Part shown: one piece after another, positions 24,271-37,620 of the stretch | How positions within the stretch are numbered: position 1 is the first letter of the stretch | Layout: each line of letters opens with the position of its first letter | From: Epiperipatus broadwayi | Lineage: Eukaryota; Onychophora; Udeonychophora; Euonychophora; Peripatidae | Direction of reading: 5' to 3' | Assembly (NCBI GenBank): GCA_028023455.1 | Contig: JAQFVV010000014.1 | Span: 1,927,336 to 1,991,335, forward strand | Length of the DNA stretch: 64,000 nucleotides | The notes under the pieces: model-generated | What the model saw: only the letters and a program-made list of their open reading frames with translations | Told to the model about the DNA's origin: nothing | Database searches by the model: none | Made by a program: the position numbers and the translations under genes

Positions 24271-27200
24271 TTATACATTTTTGGTAATATTTTTATACAT
24301 ATATTACAAATAATATACTAATATATATATATGTATAGTAAACACGTGTATATGAATGTGTGTGCGTAAAATAGTTTCTCATTTAAAAATATTCTAATGA
24401 ATTAAATTAGAATGCATTTCAAAACAGTATTTTGATTATAACTTTTTTATAGGATTTAGAATTGAAATTTCTGTTTTCTCTGTAACTTTTCCTTTGAGTT
24501 GTTAAGCAACTAGATCTCTCAAAGCTTAAATGCTTTTTTGGAGAAGCTCCACACAATCAGACAGCCTGGATTACCTGACAACAGCAAAGTCATATTACTA
24601 GCACAAGAGCTCAGCCCAACTGGTAATGAAAAGATTTTTTTTTCCTGCCACTAGAAAAGGGGGGAAAAAGTAATTAGTGTCCAACTGGTCATCAACAATA
24701 AGGATTGTACAGCCATGAGATTTAAGCCATTTAGTCAAGAAACAAGCCTGCTACGGCAGGATTCTTTTTATATTTAAAAATAAGATATTTTGGAAAACTT
24801 CTGAAGCTAAAACAGTTAAAAATCGATGACCAGTCAGAGTAGTATAAATTGCAAAGTTGGAAGCCTTTCAAAGTACCAGGCCTTGATTTAGACTAAGCAT
24901 GTTAGTGCACCAAAGTTAAATATATTTGATGAGATTTCTTTGATGCTTCTCTTTTAAGAGAGTAGTCAGATTTACTAAAATAATTCAAGACACTATTAAA
25001 ACATCTAAAATACAAGGCTGTTATGGTTGGAAATTAGATGAAGGATAGGATAGCAAATTAAGATTGATTTTTATAATGTACTATATCAAATGTATTTCGA
25101 TTAGGAATTTCCAAACTTTTAATCAGTTATTCCATGCTAAAATAGAATGTTATTAAAGGATTAAATACTGTATGTAAGTTACATTATTTTTAAATTTTGC
25201 AATTGTCAACTTATAATGTCAAAATAATTGTTTTTAATGCACATATTAAACTCAATAATTATTATTTTTTTAATTAAGTATAAGATAAAAATGTAAAACA
25301 GCTTTTAAATACCCTACAGTCCCTTTAACAGCAATAGAGAAACATTATAGGAGAAAGCATTGCTTTTTAGGCTTTCCAATTGTTGGTGAGGAAAGTTTGA
25401 GCACTTATCTGTCATTGTTTTATTAATTGATATAAAAATAAATAGATACCATTTATCAATTAATTTTAGATAGTAAACTGGTAGAGCTGTGGCTAACTAT
25501 CTACAAGAAAAATTCTAAATTTGATTGGAATCTGAAAAATTTTAAAGTTTTATCCAGATGGGATTCAAACTCAAGTGGTTGGCCAGAAGATAATTGAATA
25601 TATGTCACTAGATTATGATACTTTTTAAGTAAGGATAGCTGTAATCCTGCCTTGTTTTATCTTTTATACAGGAATAATCAGATACCCATTTTGCAATCAT
25701 GTTTTAATAATTAAGTAGATGAATTTTTAAACAATTGCAGTTATAATATACCGAAAATTGTCAAATAGAAAAAGAAAAATATTTTTCAATAGTTTTTTTT
25801 TTTTTTTTGTAAAATACAATTAAAAAGTAAGATAGAGAATTTTATCTATAATTTCAGCATAAAGTTTCAAATTCACAATTAGGGTGGGTTTTTTTTTTTT
25901 TTACTCCTTTATTCTACGTGTGTGTGTTTGACTGTTTACACACATCTACTAATATTTGAAAAGTGTTAAGTTTATTGAACGGAAAGTTTTCATTTGTTTT
26001 TTTTTTAAATAAAAATTGTAGTTAAATCTGAACAAGATATAAAAACAGTATGGAGATTGCAAAAGGACTTTGATTTTATTTTTCATTTTTATATATACAC
26101 AAATAATAATGGTTAGAAATAAACATTTTATGTTATTATTTGAATATATTTAAAGGAAATTTTATATCATTAAATACTAAGAAGAATGTTTAATCTTATA
26201 CAAAGAACTTCGTAAATTTTTTGGGGAGTGTGTGAAAAATCAAAATTAAAAATGTTATTCCATAAAAAAAACCGAAATTAATATTTGTATAATGAAAATA
26301 AAAATGTTTTCAATAAAAAAAATAGTATTTATTGCAAGTCAATCATACTGTACTAATAAAATAATTATGCCTAATATTATATGTGTTTTTGAAAATGTAG
26401 TTTATTTCTGCATTTTAAAATGTAATTATAAATAAAAATAATACCAGAGAAATAACATAGGGTTAAATAAATATATATTTAAAATAACACATAGATATTG
26501 AATAATTTGATTAAAATGCTCTTAGTGGACAAATTAAGCTTTGGTAGAATATAAATATTTTTTAAGAAAAGCTTTTTATATTGTATTAAATTTGAATCAT
26601 CATCATTAGTCATCACTTGCCAATAAGTATGATCACATCAATTCTAAGATGAAAAAGAGAAAAGGAAAACCAAATATATATTACTCTATTTAGAGTTGAA
26701 TTTTGTGATGATTATACAACCAATTTGTAAACATTTATATGCTACATATAGACCATGTTGGTCTATTACCCTATTTATTTAGTATTTTGTGAAACTGTCT
26801 TTTAATATTTTCTGTAATAAATCTTTCCAATAGGTTTTAAAATTATATCTAGATGTATTAATTTCTCCATTTCCTGACCCATATCTTTCCAGCAAAAGCA
26901 ATTGATATTGCAGCTTCTTTAAATTATTTTGAGATAATTTTTATAATGTAAGAGAGTCCTGTCTTATCCATAAAAATTTCACCATCAAATATATTTTATC
27001 ATGATGTGATTTTACAGTTGTGATCTTGCTATCATATTATTAGAATTTTATAGTGCGTCTTTAAATGAAATTTGTTGTTAAGATGAATTTTTTTATGAAC
27101 AATTAATTTAATTATAGTAATTATATCAGCAATGAAATATCTTTTTTTAGTATAAACTTTAGTCTACTGTAAATCCAGAATCCAATTAGATGACATTTTC

Positions 27201-27614
27201 AGTGTATTTGCTTTTTATCTTAAAATGTAAAATTTTGTTTTCAGACAAGTATTTCAACATGATCCCTGATTCATAAAGCTGCCTATAAATAGTTTCAAAA
27301 TGTCTGTTATAAAAATTGAAAACAATGTAGGACTAAGTATTGTAACCTAAAGAAGGAGAGTATTCAATCAGACACTTAGATAAATTGCCTTTGTAACCTT
27401 AAGAAACTAGTAACCTAAAGAAAGAGTATCAGCGATTCCATATCTCTGTCATATTGTAACCTTATAGATATAACAGTCACATAAACAGGAACAGCAAAAT
27501 TTTACAACAATGTTATTAAATCTCACAAAGTCCTTATTAGATAAAACGGAAATGCAGCATGAGAAAGCCAGGCCAATTGGTCAGACAAAATTTCAACATG
27601 TTCTAATTCAATAA
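24271..27614. other. AT-rich stretch; GC-richer patch 24490-24920 and antisense B-box motif
   Basis: No supported genes. A patch at 24490-24920 is less AT-rich and looks like an old unclassified repeat. At 25560-25572 the sequence GGGATTCAAACTC is an antisense tRNA B-box-like motif, suggesting another SINE relic. Around 27340-27420 the phrase gtaacctaaagaa is repeated locally. Confidence 0.45.
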
Positions 27615-27714
27615 TGACAAGGTTTCTCTAATATCTTAAGAGATCTTAAGTATTAACAACAACACTTCATCTAAAGCTCAGAGTTCTGCAATTGCTTTGG
27701 TAATTCATGCTGAG
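27615..27714 (+). repeat. 100-bp direct repeat D, copy 1
   Basis: Nearly identical to 29598-29697, in the same orientation about 1.98 kb away; the core reads 'caattgctttggtaattcat'. The two copies bracket an interval that contains repeats B and C. They could be terminal repeats of a compound element or the result of unequal exchange. Confidence 0.7.
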
Positions 27715-28074
27715 GTCATATTTACGTTAGCTGCTAGTATAATGTTATATTTTTGAAAATAAAGTATTTCAAGTTAAAATAAGTTATTAATAATTTATAT
27801 TTTTTGATATCAAATAAATATAGTGTAAATTATTTTTAAAAAATTGTCTAAAACCATAATAAATTTGCAAATAAACACAATTTTGTGGCATTGGAAACTT
27901 TAATGTTGTAAAATATCAAACATTTTACAGCCTTGTCAACAAACAATGGCTGAACATGAAAAGGGATGGGCTTATGTCTATTGTTAGTGTGGAAATTTTA
28001 AATTTCACACAATTTTCTGCAAGAAAAATTTATTACAATAAAATGTACTGTTTTACATACATTTTCACCAGAGA

Positions 28075-28560
28075 GTTAAAAGAATTTTCTATTTTTATTT
28101 TGTTAGTCAATAAATTTTGTTAACTTGATTTTTATTAAAGTGGTCTCTAGTTTGTCCAAATTATTTAGCATTTATTTATCCATTCATAACCAGATATATA
28201 TGCATATACACACACTTTCTTTTTACATCTTAATATAGTAATATGGTTACATGAGCTTTTGTCTCAATTGAAACCTATTAGAGGTTTGGTAGTTGCTATC
28301 TAGAGTAAATTTACTCCTGAAGAGAGCTGAAGGAATATTCTCCCTGAGTTTGAATACTGAGGTGTAATGGAATTTGGAGGGGTGAGGCATGGGTGAACTA
28401 GTCTAAATTGTATTTGAATTTAATGTGTAAACTTAAAGATAGCCCATTGGAAGTAGATATGATTATTGAGTAGGTACTTCGTCGCATCATTCACACTATC
28501 CTACCTGAAGACTTTAGATCTGACCTTATTGAGATATGCTACCCCTTTTTTCCATGCACT
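28075..28560 (+). repeat. Dispersed repeat family B, copy 1
   Basis: Homologous over nearly 500 bp to 56023-56510, in the same orientation, with scattered substitutions and indels. Shared phrases include ttgttagtcaataaa, tggtctctagttt and gaatactgaggtgta. No coding capacity is apparent. The family is unknown to me and is probably an ancient mobile element fragment. Confidence 0.65.
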
Positions 28561-29064
28561 GTTATTATATATATATATATATAATTATAATTGAAATATT
28601 AACGGATATTTTTATTTATTTTACATATATATATATATAGAGAGAGAGAGAGAGTACTGTTATAAACTGCAAGTCACACTGAAAAGTAATTTCCAAATAA
28701 ACATGTTTTACTTCAAACTATTTACTTTACATATTTTCAGAAAAAATCATTTTTAATATTCATATTTTAATCCATTCTTTTTTTTTTCTATTTGATAATG
28801 ATTTATATATATATATAGAGAGAGAGAGAGACTCTGAACACCAATTGCTCTGGGGAAAAAATGTTATATATTTCACGTATTTAGCAAATTTTGATTATAA
28901 TATTTGAAAGAGAGTCAAATGTCTATATCTAAATATTCTAAGGAATTAAATAAATTCTTTAATATAATTTCATAGTTATTATATAAATAGCAAACTCATA
29001 TATTGGTATTATTATTTCTTTTATTAAATTTATTTTTTGTTAAATTGTGTTTTTTTCCCCTTTT

Positions 29065-29597
29065 TAGTTTCATACTTTAAATTTTTTATTTATCACTATG
29101 ATTGCAATTCATGCCTCTATCACTTAAGCTTGTGGATAACCAGAATGTTTTGAAAGAAAAATTGTGACTTCAAAAAACAAATGTTTCTTTTCCCTGAATA
29201 ATATAATTATATGGCTATAATTATATTTAAACATGTAAATTTTAATACAAGATTGTGTGGTCTTTCCTATATGCCCCCCAAACTTTGGACATAAATTAGC
29301 CACTATTGCATTCATCTCAAATATAGTAGTTATATAAAATAATACATAAGTAACATTCCCTTTGGGAAAATTTTGCAATTCAATTGATATGTTAAAATCT
29401 AGATTACTGTTTGTGAGCAAGACATTAAAAGTACTATCAAGGTAAATAATTTTAAAAAATATTTCAAAATTTAAAAAAAGAAATGAATAACTTACTAAGT
29501 AAACTTGCAAGATGAAGATTTAAAACTGGAATGATATTATTTGAAGGGGTAGAGGTGAGTATATATATATTATGAAAAAAAAGTTATTCTACAAATA
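29065..29597 (+). repeat. Dispersed repeat family C, copy 1
   Basis: Homologous to 60230-60802 in the same orientation. Both start 'tagtttcatacttta' and end 'ttattctacaaatatga'. A 128-codon minus-strand open frame (29124-29510, starting MQVYLVSY) is partly retained in the other copy as 64 codons (60480-60674) before a stop. The protein has no motif I recognise, so the conserved frame may simply reflect nucleotide homology. Confidence 0.65.
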
Positions 29598-29697
29598 TGA
29601 CAAGGCTTTTCTAATATCTTAAGAGATATTAAGTAATAACAACAACACTTCATCTAAAGCTCAGAGTTCTGCAATTGCTTTGGTAATTCATGCTGAG
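29598..29697 (+). repeat. 100-bp direct repeat D, copy 2
   Basis: Second copy of the repeat at 27615-27714, with only a few differences. It abuts the end of repeat C with no spacer, which helps define that boundary. Confidence 0.7.
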
Positions 29698-32600
29698 AAT
29701 TATAACAATAACAAACATAAAATATTAATAAACTGAAAGAGGAAAAGAAACCTTAACTCGCTCTTGCAAAACACTTTAATGATCTCGGTATTTCCACACA
29801 AATCACCAAGTAGCATGGTTACAATTATTTTTTTTCTAATAAGAAATTTTCTTCACTCTTTCTTCTTCAATACACTCTTCCCTTTTAAATCCTTCACACT
29901 CCATATTACCATGATCAAATCCACACTTTCATATTGCCATACATATCTGCATGGAATAAATAGTTTTATTCATCTTGTCGATTCATAATGCCACATTATA
30001 TTTATCTAGCAATAAATCTATAAGTTCTTAATTTAATTTTGGAATATTATGATCTCAGGGATCTTATATTAAATGCATAATTTCTACTATGGATTTTATG
30101 AATATGTTGTTGATCAATGAATGTTATCCTAGCGATTAGCATAACTAGACATACACTTAATTTACAAACTAATATCTACTTCTCATTATCCAATAATAAT
30201 GAAATGTTATGAATTAATAAATAGGTAACTAATACAAAATATCATATCAAACTCTAAATCTTGAATAATATTACCTTCAACTAGGAGCACATTTGAATAC
30301 CATGAGTGGGAAAGAGATTTTATGTCCACTCAAGATATTCATCAACAACATAATAAATTCATTGAAATGGAAATAACACTAATCAATCTGAATGTAATTT
30401 TCTTTCAATATATTTGCAATTTAAATTATAATAATCTATAAAGCAAATTATAAATTCTTATTTGGAAAACAATTTTCATATTTTATAATATCTATTAATT
30501 CAATAGTTAAACATTTGTTATGTGTCTGTACCTGGATGTATCAAAATATTTATTTAGATGGGTGTGTCATGTTTACATTTCTGGATTCAATGAGTACCAA
30601 GAACAGTAAGACACTACACCAAATTGAAATAACAAAATAATATTTATTAACAAATTTAACAACTTTAGTGTAACATAATCATCATAGCAATTCAATAAGC
30701 AAAATTAAATGAAAATTGTATTTACAATGAATTTCTACAGTTGCTATGGAAAATACAGTTTCACTTTGTTTACATTAAATAATATGCAATTGAGTTACAT
30801 ATCCGTATCATACAGCATTTTTACATGTACCTAACATTGAAATAGCTCAAATTTCCTAAATTTACTCTTTTAAAACATATACCTATTTTACTAATAGTAT
30901 CAATAATTATTTTATTCAATGGTATGTAGAATAATCTAATACATTTTTAGATAAATTTTTAAAACTTGCTACATCTTTTGATAGAAACATATGCCTTGTG
31001 ATGCTATTGAATCTTAACTTCAGATTTATAAGCTAATATTAGTTATTTATTTTATAAACTTCTAGTAATAAAATCTTGTTAATGGACAATTGCTTATTTG
31101 AAGTTATAGTTTTAATTACTCATGTATTCACTTCATGCTTTTAACTTTCCAGCTATGAACACAACCTTCAATTCTTTCAGTGGTAACACTTATACACCTA
31201 TACACACTTGATGCTTCTTATGTCCCAGCAATGAGTATAATAAACAATATTCTTACCACTGCAGCAGTGACTTGCTTCCATACTCGGCTGATCATGATGC
31301 CCATTGCTTATTCAGGCTATTAATATTAATTTAAAATTTAGAATAAATACTTATTAGTTTTATAAATGATTGTGAGCAAAGCTCAGCAAAATACATTATA
31401 CATCAAACTTTAAACTCACACTTATGAATTAAAAAGTACCCCTGAAGTAGGTGATATACTTCAAATATTGATTTCAAATAATGATGTATCAATTAAGTTA
31501 ACACCTTACTAGGTGGAAAATATTACTATGAAGATATATCCAGGAGAAAAATAAAATCAATAAAAATGTGATGACATGAACCTGGAGGATGCTCCTACTA
31601 TCTGAAGGCAATAAGATATGTTAGGACTTAGTGTCTACACATATAGAACACAGGAATTAAACAATCACTATTACAACTATAAATATGAAACATATATCTT
31701 AAGGTATATATAAACTATTAAGATTGAGAGTCATACTTGATCTCTTAATAAATTAACTAAAATATGTAATACTAATAATCGTGAGAGATCTATGCTCGAT
31801 CTCAACTTTCAAGGTAGAAATAACTTGGCATACCTTGGACATACAATGGTCATATACAAAAATCACTTATTCCAGAGAGAACTTGGTTTGAACTCTTGCT
31901 AAATATAACAGCATTAATGTATAAAACTGCTAATATGATAATTGTCAAATATGATTAAGATAAAATATGTAGCCTTAAATAATTAAGAAACAAGAAATGT
32001 GCATCATTCTCATAAACCTATAACATTTCATAACTATATCTCTCATAACTTAGAACAAAGCAACATTTAAAATTTTAATACTATATAATTAATATAACTA
32101 GTATTGCTAATATTGAAGAATTTTAACAATAAGAATGAATATGTGAACCTCTTATATAAATGATTTAAAATCTATCTCACACATATAAGTTATTAATATT
32201 CTCATAGTGTCTAGATTAAATCATACATAATCATATTAAAAAGGCATATTCAACCATAATATAACTTAATTTAAGTATAAGTTGTATCAAAATTAATATA
32301 TCAAATAAAAAAAATACATGCTTTTTCAATAATGAATAACAACAGTAATAATAAAAAAAACTTTATACTTAAAATTATTTACCAGCAAAAGTTTATAGTC
32401 CATGATCCATTGATGTATTACATTGCAAGGATCTCTGTGCACCATCAGCATCATCCGAACTATTGCATTAACAATTATTTCTGCACACATTATGTATTCA
32501 CACATATAACGAATGTCAATACATGAAGACAAATGAATGGCCATTATTCCATGAACCATATATATATACGTATGAAACAGATTAGTTCATGTTTCTTTTA

Positions 32601-34041
32601 ACATTAGATTAATCCAAAAGGATATAAGACATTGTATTACTTTCTTTATTATTCATCAAAGTTTCTTTCCATTCATACAATTTCTTAATATTATTTGGAG
32701 TTAGTCACATTATTCCTTTAATTATATAAGGTCCTCACACATTTGTCCCTAAAGCATTTAATAACTTTAATAAATCACTTTTAATATTAAATATTATTCG
32801 TTTGTAGATTTTTCAGTAGCAGTTACATGAACTCTATAATTCTAAGCATATTTCATAATTTTTTTATTCCATTCTTTGTTGAAAATATGGTTAGTTCATC
32901 TTTCTCTTTCCAAATTTATTCATTTTAAAAGTACTGATGTATGATTAACTTTAATTATTTTATTTGTTAAAATTTTCATTCAATAAACAGTCATCAATTA
33001 TTATTTTATAAATTTTTCATTCAAAGAAACAGTTTATCTTTCATCATTAAGATAATAAGCATTTGATAGTGTCTTAAATCACTTCTTTTAATTCAGTTAC
33101 ATTCAAGATTACAGATAGCATTAAAATTTAAGTCTTTTCCTTCCAAACTAGGCATTCAAACAATTCATATAAAATAATATTTCTAGAAAAATCAGGATAT
33201 TGTAAAAATAATATGTGTAATATCTTGGGCTTAAACTGCCAGGCGTTTGTTCTACATATATCATCACATGAGATGTTGCAAATAAATTCTTTATCATTAG
33301 GATCCAAGTCATCTTTAGGGCAAAATGAATACCTAACTAAACAAGTTACATAGTCATTCTTTTTTAAAAAAAAAAAACTTATTAAAATTTTACTTCTTGG
33401 AGTTTGAACTAAAAGTTTTTCTGCAACTCTAGAAATCTAATACCCCTTTACTTAGCACTAACTTTTAATACACAATTTTTTTAGCAGAATCCTCTCTTAA
33501 ATTAGTGCAAGGCTTTTTATAATCTCCTTTTTCAATCATTAAAAACTCTTTGCTTGCTCCTCCCATATATTAATTTTCTATTGGCTGTTAATTATAATTT
33601 GAATTAATTATTCAAACTACCCAAACGATGTGATTTACTTGGAATTTTCCAGTTTTAAATTGTATTATTAAAATAAAAATCAAGTTTTAAAAAAAATGAA
33701 AATAAAATATAAAATAAATTATTAAAATTAAATCAATTTTTATGAATGAATTTTTTTTCAAATAATTCTTTAAATTTGATTAAAAAAATTTACCCATTCA
33801 ATATGCTTTTAATGATACCAACATGGTTTATGAAAATTTATATTTTTCCCAATAAATAAAATTACATTTATATAAACAAACAAGCCCTCAGAAACACTTA
33901 AATTTATCCCATTTTAACTATTAATCTACAGATCTTTTAACTAGTAATAAACCTATTCAACTGTTTTAAATTTAATAATCTAATTAAATGTATGTAAATA
34001 AATCATTTTTTTTATATAGCGCAATGTTTGTAAACTGTAAT
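29698..34041. other. AT-rich stretch, no supported genes
   Basis: I find no transposon ends, coding motifs or tandem arrays here. The open frames are short and low in information. Sequence near 30590-30660 looks vaguely like a polyadenylation/LTR tail, but no partner copy is present in the window. Confidence 0.5.
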
Positions 34042-34311
34042 ATTTAACACAGCATTACGCTGTTGCACATGCATTTTGAAGATTTTAACTATAAATGAAT
34101 GAATACTAACACTCAACCACATGATAAAGTCTTTGGAAAAGATTTTAACTATAAATGAATGAATGAATACTAACACTCAACCACATGATAAAGTCTTTGG
34201 AAAAGATCTATCTTTTCCAAAGACTTTATCATGTGGTTGAGTGTTAGTATTCATTCATTTATAGTTAAAATCTTCAAAGCGCATGTGCAACAGCATAATG
34301 CTGTGTTAAAT
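34042..34311. mobile_element. Foldback MITE with internal duplication
   Basis: Outer inverted ends 'atttaacacagcatta' (34042) and 'taatgctgtgttaaat' (ending 34311) match closely. Inside, a unit containing 'cactcaaccacatgataaag' occurs twice in direct orientation (34080-34140, 34141-34204) and once inverted (34210-34275). The transcript or single strand would form a near-perfect hairpin. The terminal motif is itself palindromic (cagcataatgctg). There is no coding capacity. Confidence 0.75.
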
Positions 34312-34789
34312 AATCTAATTAAGTAAATGATTATTTAATTGTAGGACTAATTTTAAGTTAAATCTTTTATTAAAACATATATCTATTTCTTCCAATCAAA
34401 CACACTATTTTATTACATTATTATTAACTACCTATTTTAATACTTAATTCCTTTATTTAAGTTATTCATCTTAACTCCAACACATTCAAGATACATTAGA
34501 TTCACTGATTAACTGTCTTTAAACTGAATTCAAATGTTTAAGCTCAACTATGCAATAACTTTAAATATTATATATCTAACAAAAGTATTCTGATCATTAG
34601 CTACAATTATCTAAACCAAGGTCAGTTATAAATATGTTAAATTTATTGGATTTTCTGTGATTTTTTTTTTTTTTCAGTTAATGTTACATCTACAACAAAA
34701 CTATTCTCTTTGGCCAAAGTCAAAGGTCATAGTATATATTCTTGAAATAAATAAAAAAATTAATAATTATCATTAATATATGAAAGAGT

Positions 34790-35545
34790 ATCCCAAAAAA
34801 TCCAGAATCATTCTCTGGAGGGCAAGCACATTGTAATACATGCTTCTGCTGCTAGAGGCCTATTGCAAAAATGCCCTGCATGAGTCTTCTGTACATCGTC
34901 ATTGAGTGACGTCATGTTTCTACACAGCAAATGATTTTATTAAGTGAGTCCTGCTTATTTGTCAATATTTGTAATGGCTTATAAGTTGCAACAATGTGAG
35001 ATTTTGTTTTCTGTTAGGGAAAAGAGTTAGAATACTTGAAACAACTTACAACCATACAAAGATTTCTCTGTGAAACGATTTTAAAATAAAAATAGCATGA
35101 CCCAGTTTATCCAACAGCCACATTTGACTTATGTCTATCCATGACATTTCTTTTTATTCACTCAAAGATAAAAATACTTCGTTTTTTTTTTTTTTGCAGA
35201 CTTAGAAATAGTGATGAAAAAAATGATGACGGTATTAAAAGGCATCACTTTGCAAGAGTTTCAGGACTACTTCAAAAAGTGATAAGTACTTTTATATTAC
35301 TGCAATGCATTCAGGGCCGGATTTAGATGAAAATTGGTCCTAAGCTATTCCACTTATGGGGCCCTTTCACCTCCCATATACATCATTACTGTGATATGTT
35401 AAATGAAACATGTTGTTATTGGTAGGCCCCTCTTGATCTTGAGGCCCTATGCTGAAGCCTAGTTAGCCTATAGGAAAATCTGGCCCTGAATGCATTAAAT
35501 GAACAGTACTTTGAAGGGGATTGATTCAATTTGTAACAACTTAAA
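34790..35545 (+). mobile_element. Mariner-like remnant, copy 2, interrupted
   Basis: Frames at about 34973-35050 recall the N-terminal start (MAYKLQQCE). At about 35213-35280 the reading MKKMMTVLKGITLQEFQDYF appears (parts: VLKGI, FQDYFKK), then NEQYFEGD near 35499-35520. This is the mariner transposase C-terminus. A hAT MITE (35312-35488) splits the 'C.A' from the 'N..YFEGD' part. Stops and frameshifts throughout. Confidence 0.65.
35312..35488. mobile_element. hAT-type MITE, 177 bp, with 8-bp target duplication
   Basis: The left end CAGGGCCGGATTTAGA and right end TCTGGCCCTG are inverted repeats. The element is flanked on both sides by AATGCATT (35304-35311 and 35489-35496), an exact 8-bp target-site duplication, which is diagnostic for hAT-type insertion. 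It lies inside the mariner remnant copy 2; removing it rejoins the mariner C-terminal reading. The intact duplication indicates that it is younger than its host element. Confidence 0.9.
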
Positions 35546-37344
35546 ATTCTGGGGAGGAGAGACATCTATGTATAGAGAAAGAATTATCAGTTTTTGAAAT
35601 TAAATAATTAAGTAATCTGCCTCGAAATCTGTTGGATTTATTTACTAATAAATTAATATGTGAACAGCACATTGTAAAGGTATGGCTTTGTGTGTGTGTA
35701 TATATATATTAAATTGAAGATTTTTGCAATAAAAGATGTGAACATCTATTTCAGGTTTGGTCCATGAATGCATTTGCTAATCTAATTTTAACGTTATTCT
35801 AATTAATAAGCAAATATACAAAGGAGTATGGATAATTCTAATATGTATATTGGGATAATTGTCACAATGATAACAACTCAGTGGGTTTGTAAATTTGATA
35901 TTGTGTGTACATCTATATATATAAATTCACAAATGAAAAGAATATTACTTATATAAATATTTGAAATAATGTTTAGAATCATCCATAAATTAATTTAATG
36001 AGTAATACTTTATTGATATCTTGAAATAAATTATTTAAAATTAAAAAAAAAAATGCTGATGCAAAAAGATTGAATTTATATTTTTGATCTGAGAAAAAAA
36101 AAAAATATTGAAAGTAAAGAAAGGAAGCTATATTTTGTATAAACAAAGATTTTTATTTTAAGAAACATGTATTTATAAAAGTTCATGTCAATAAATTTTA
36201 TACTTTAAAGAGATTGTACTAACGTGAAAGGCTGAAACTTTTGACAAATGCGCCTTAAAAATGCTTAAAAGAGATTGGCAAAATATAATTCAGAAATTAT
36301 TTTTTAACCTGTATTGTTTTAATGTAAAATAAGATAGCAACTTTGGGCTTATAGTTGTAATTTTCTTTTTGCTTATTAGGAAGAAGAAATCATAAAATTG
36401 ATTTTTTTTGTTATTAATATATATATTTCTTATTATTGGCTATAAATATTAAGGTTCAATTTATCTGAAAATCTTGCTGAGTCAAGGAGGCAGTTGTCAG
36501 CAAACTATATGACTATCCCAGTTGAATTCATATAAAACAGAATCTAAATCTTAGCTGAAAATTATCAGCATTTATTCTGTCTCTTTCTTAACCAGAACAA
36601 CTATACATATTATATTTACATAAAGCCAATTTATATATAGAAGCATAGATTGACATAACTTACTCATGAAGGAATAATTTCCCAAAGTATATGTATTAGC
36701 TCTCTCTGAAACTGATTTACATATGTATCAAAGCACATATGAAAAAACATGATGTTGAGAGAATTCACTATATATTTACACTATTTATTTATCAAGCTAT
36801 TTTGCATATATTTAGAATCATGGACAAAAAAAAATTAACTTATGACAAATTTCCACCAATTTCATATAGTGTGAAAAAACTATTTTAAAATATTAATTCT
36901 GGTGCTAAAGAAAATAAAACAGTTAAAGAATCTAAGAATGTTATTGTAAGAAACTTGTCAAGTCTTATTACTATACTAGCTGGTCATGATTCTGGTTGTT
37001 TGGAAAACATGTCAAACATCATCAAATAGGGATAAATAGGTCTGAAACATGCAACTAAGAGATTTCAATACAGACAGTCTAATCTATTCTAGTTTATCTG
37101 AAAACTCAACTTAAGCACTGCTACAGCAATCCAATGCCAAGGTGAAAAACCACTGGTTAAAACTGTTTTCTATTGTAACTTGGTAACTAAGATAGCTGCA
37201 TCTTGCTGACTCATTTACAGTGTTTTACAATACTTCAATGGTAACAGCTGGTATGATGTCTTTATCTAACAAAAATATGTGTGGCTAGACAAGATAAACC
37301 ACACCAGCCAAAATACTTAGAAAATGTCATCTCTCTAGAAATTA
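35546..37344. other. AT-rich stretch
   Basis: No gene, repeat pair or transposon end that I can support. Short TA tracts occur near 35700 and 35913. Confidence 0.5.
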
Positions 37345-37620
37345 TTGCTGATGTTTGCCAAACCAGCTAGTGCCTGCCTTAATAATGAGATAAAGGAAGA
37401 AATAGATAATGCTGTAAAAACTAATCAAGACCTACTGAGACTATACCCTATCCAATATCACCAAACTGTTGTATTTCCTCTCTAATATCTCCAGTGCAAA
37501 AGAACTATCTTTGGAAAGATTAATGAAGACAACCATAAATATATTAATAGAACGATATCTCTAGAAAACCATGGTTTGAAACTGTTTAAATATGTCACTG
37601 GTAAAATCTTATCATTATGA
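37345..37620 (+). other. Unrecognised partly open segment
   Basis: A single frame runs 92 codons from 37345 to the stop at 37618 with just one internal stop (37483). It reads with mixed, protein-like composition (for example NNEIKEEIDNAVKTNQ and NEDNHKYINRTIS) in contrast to the low-complexity frames around it. There is no ATG at a convincing place and I recognise no family. It could be a decayed element ORF, a pseudogene or chance. Confidence 0.25.

Noticed and set aside
30590-30700. A second LTR element
   Set aside because: The sequence looks like a polyadenylation/LTR tail, but no partner repeat, primer site or gag/pol motif is present.
32332-32526. Overlapping open frames on both strands
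   Set aside because: Neither has a motif or compositional support; they are chance frames in AT-rich sequence.
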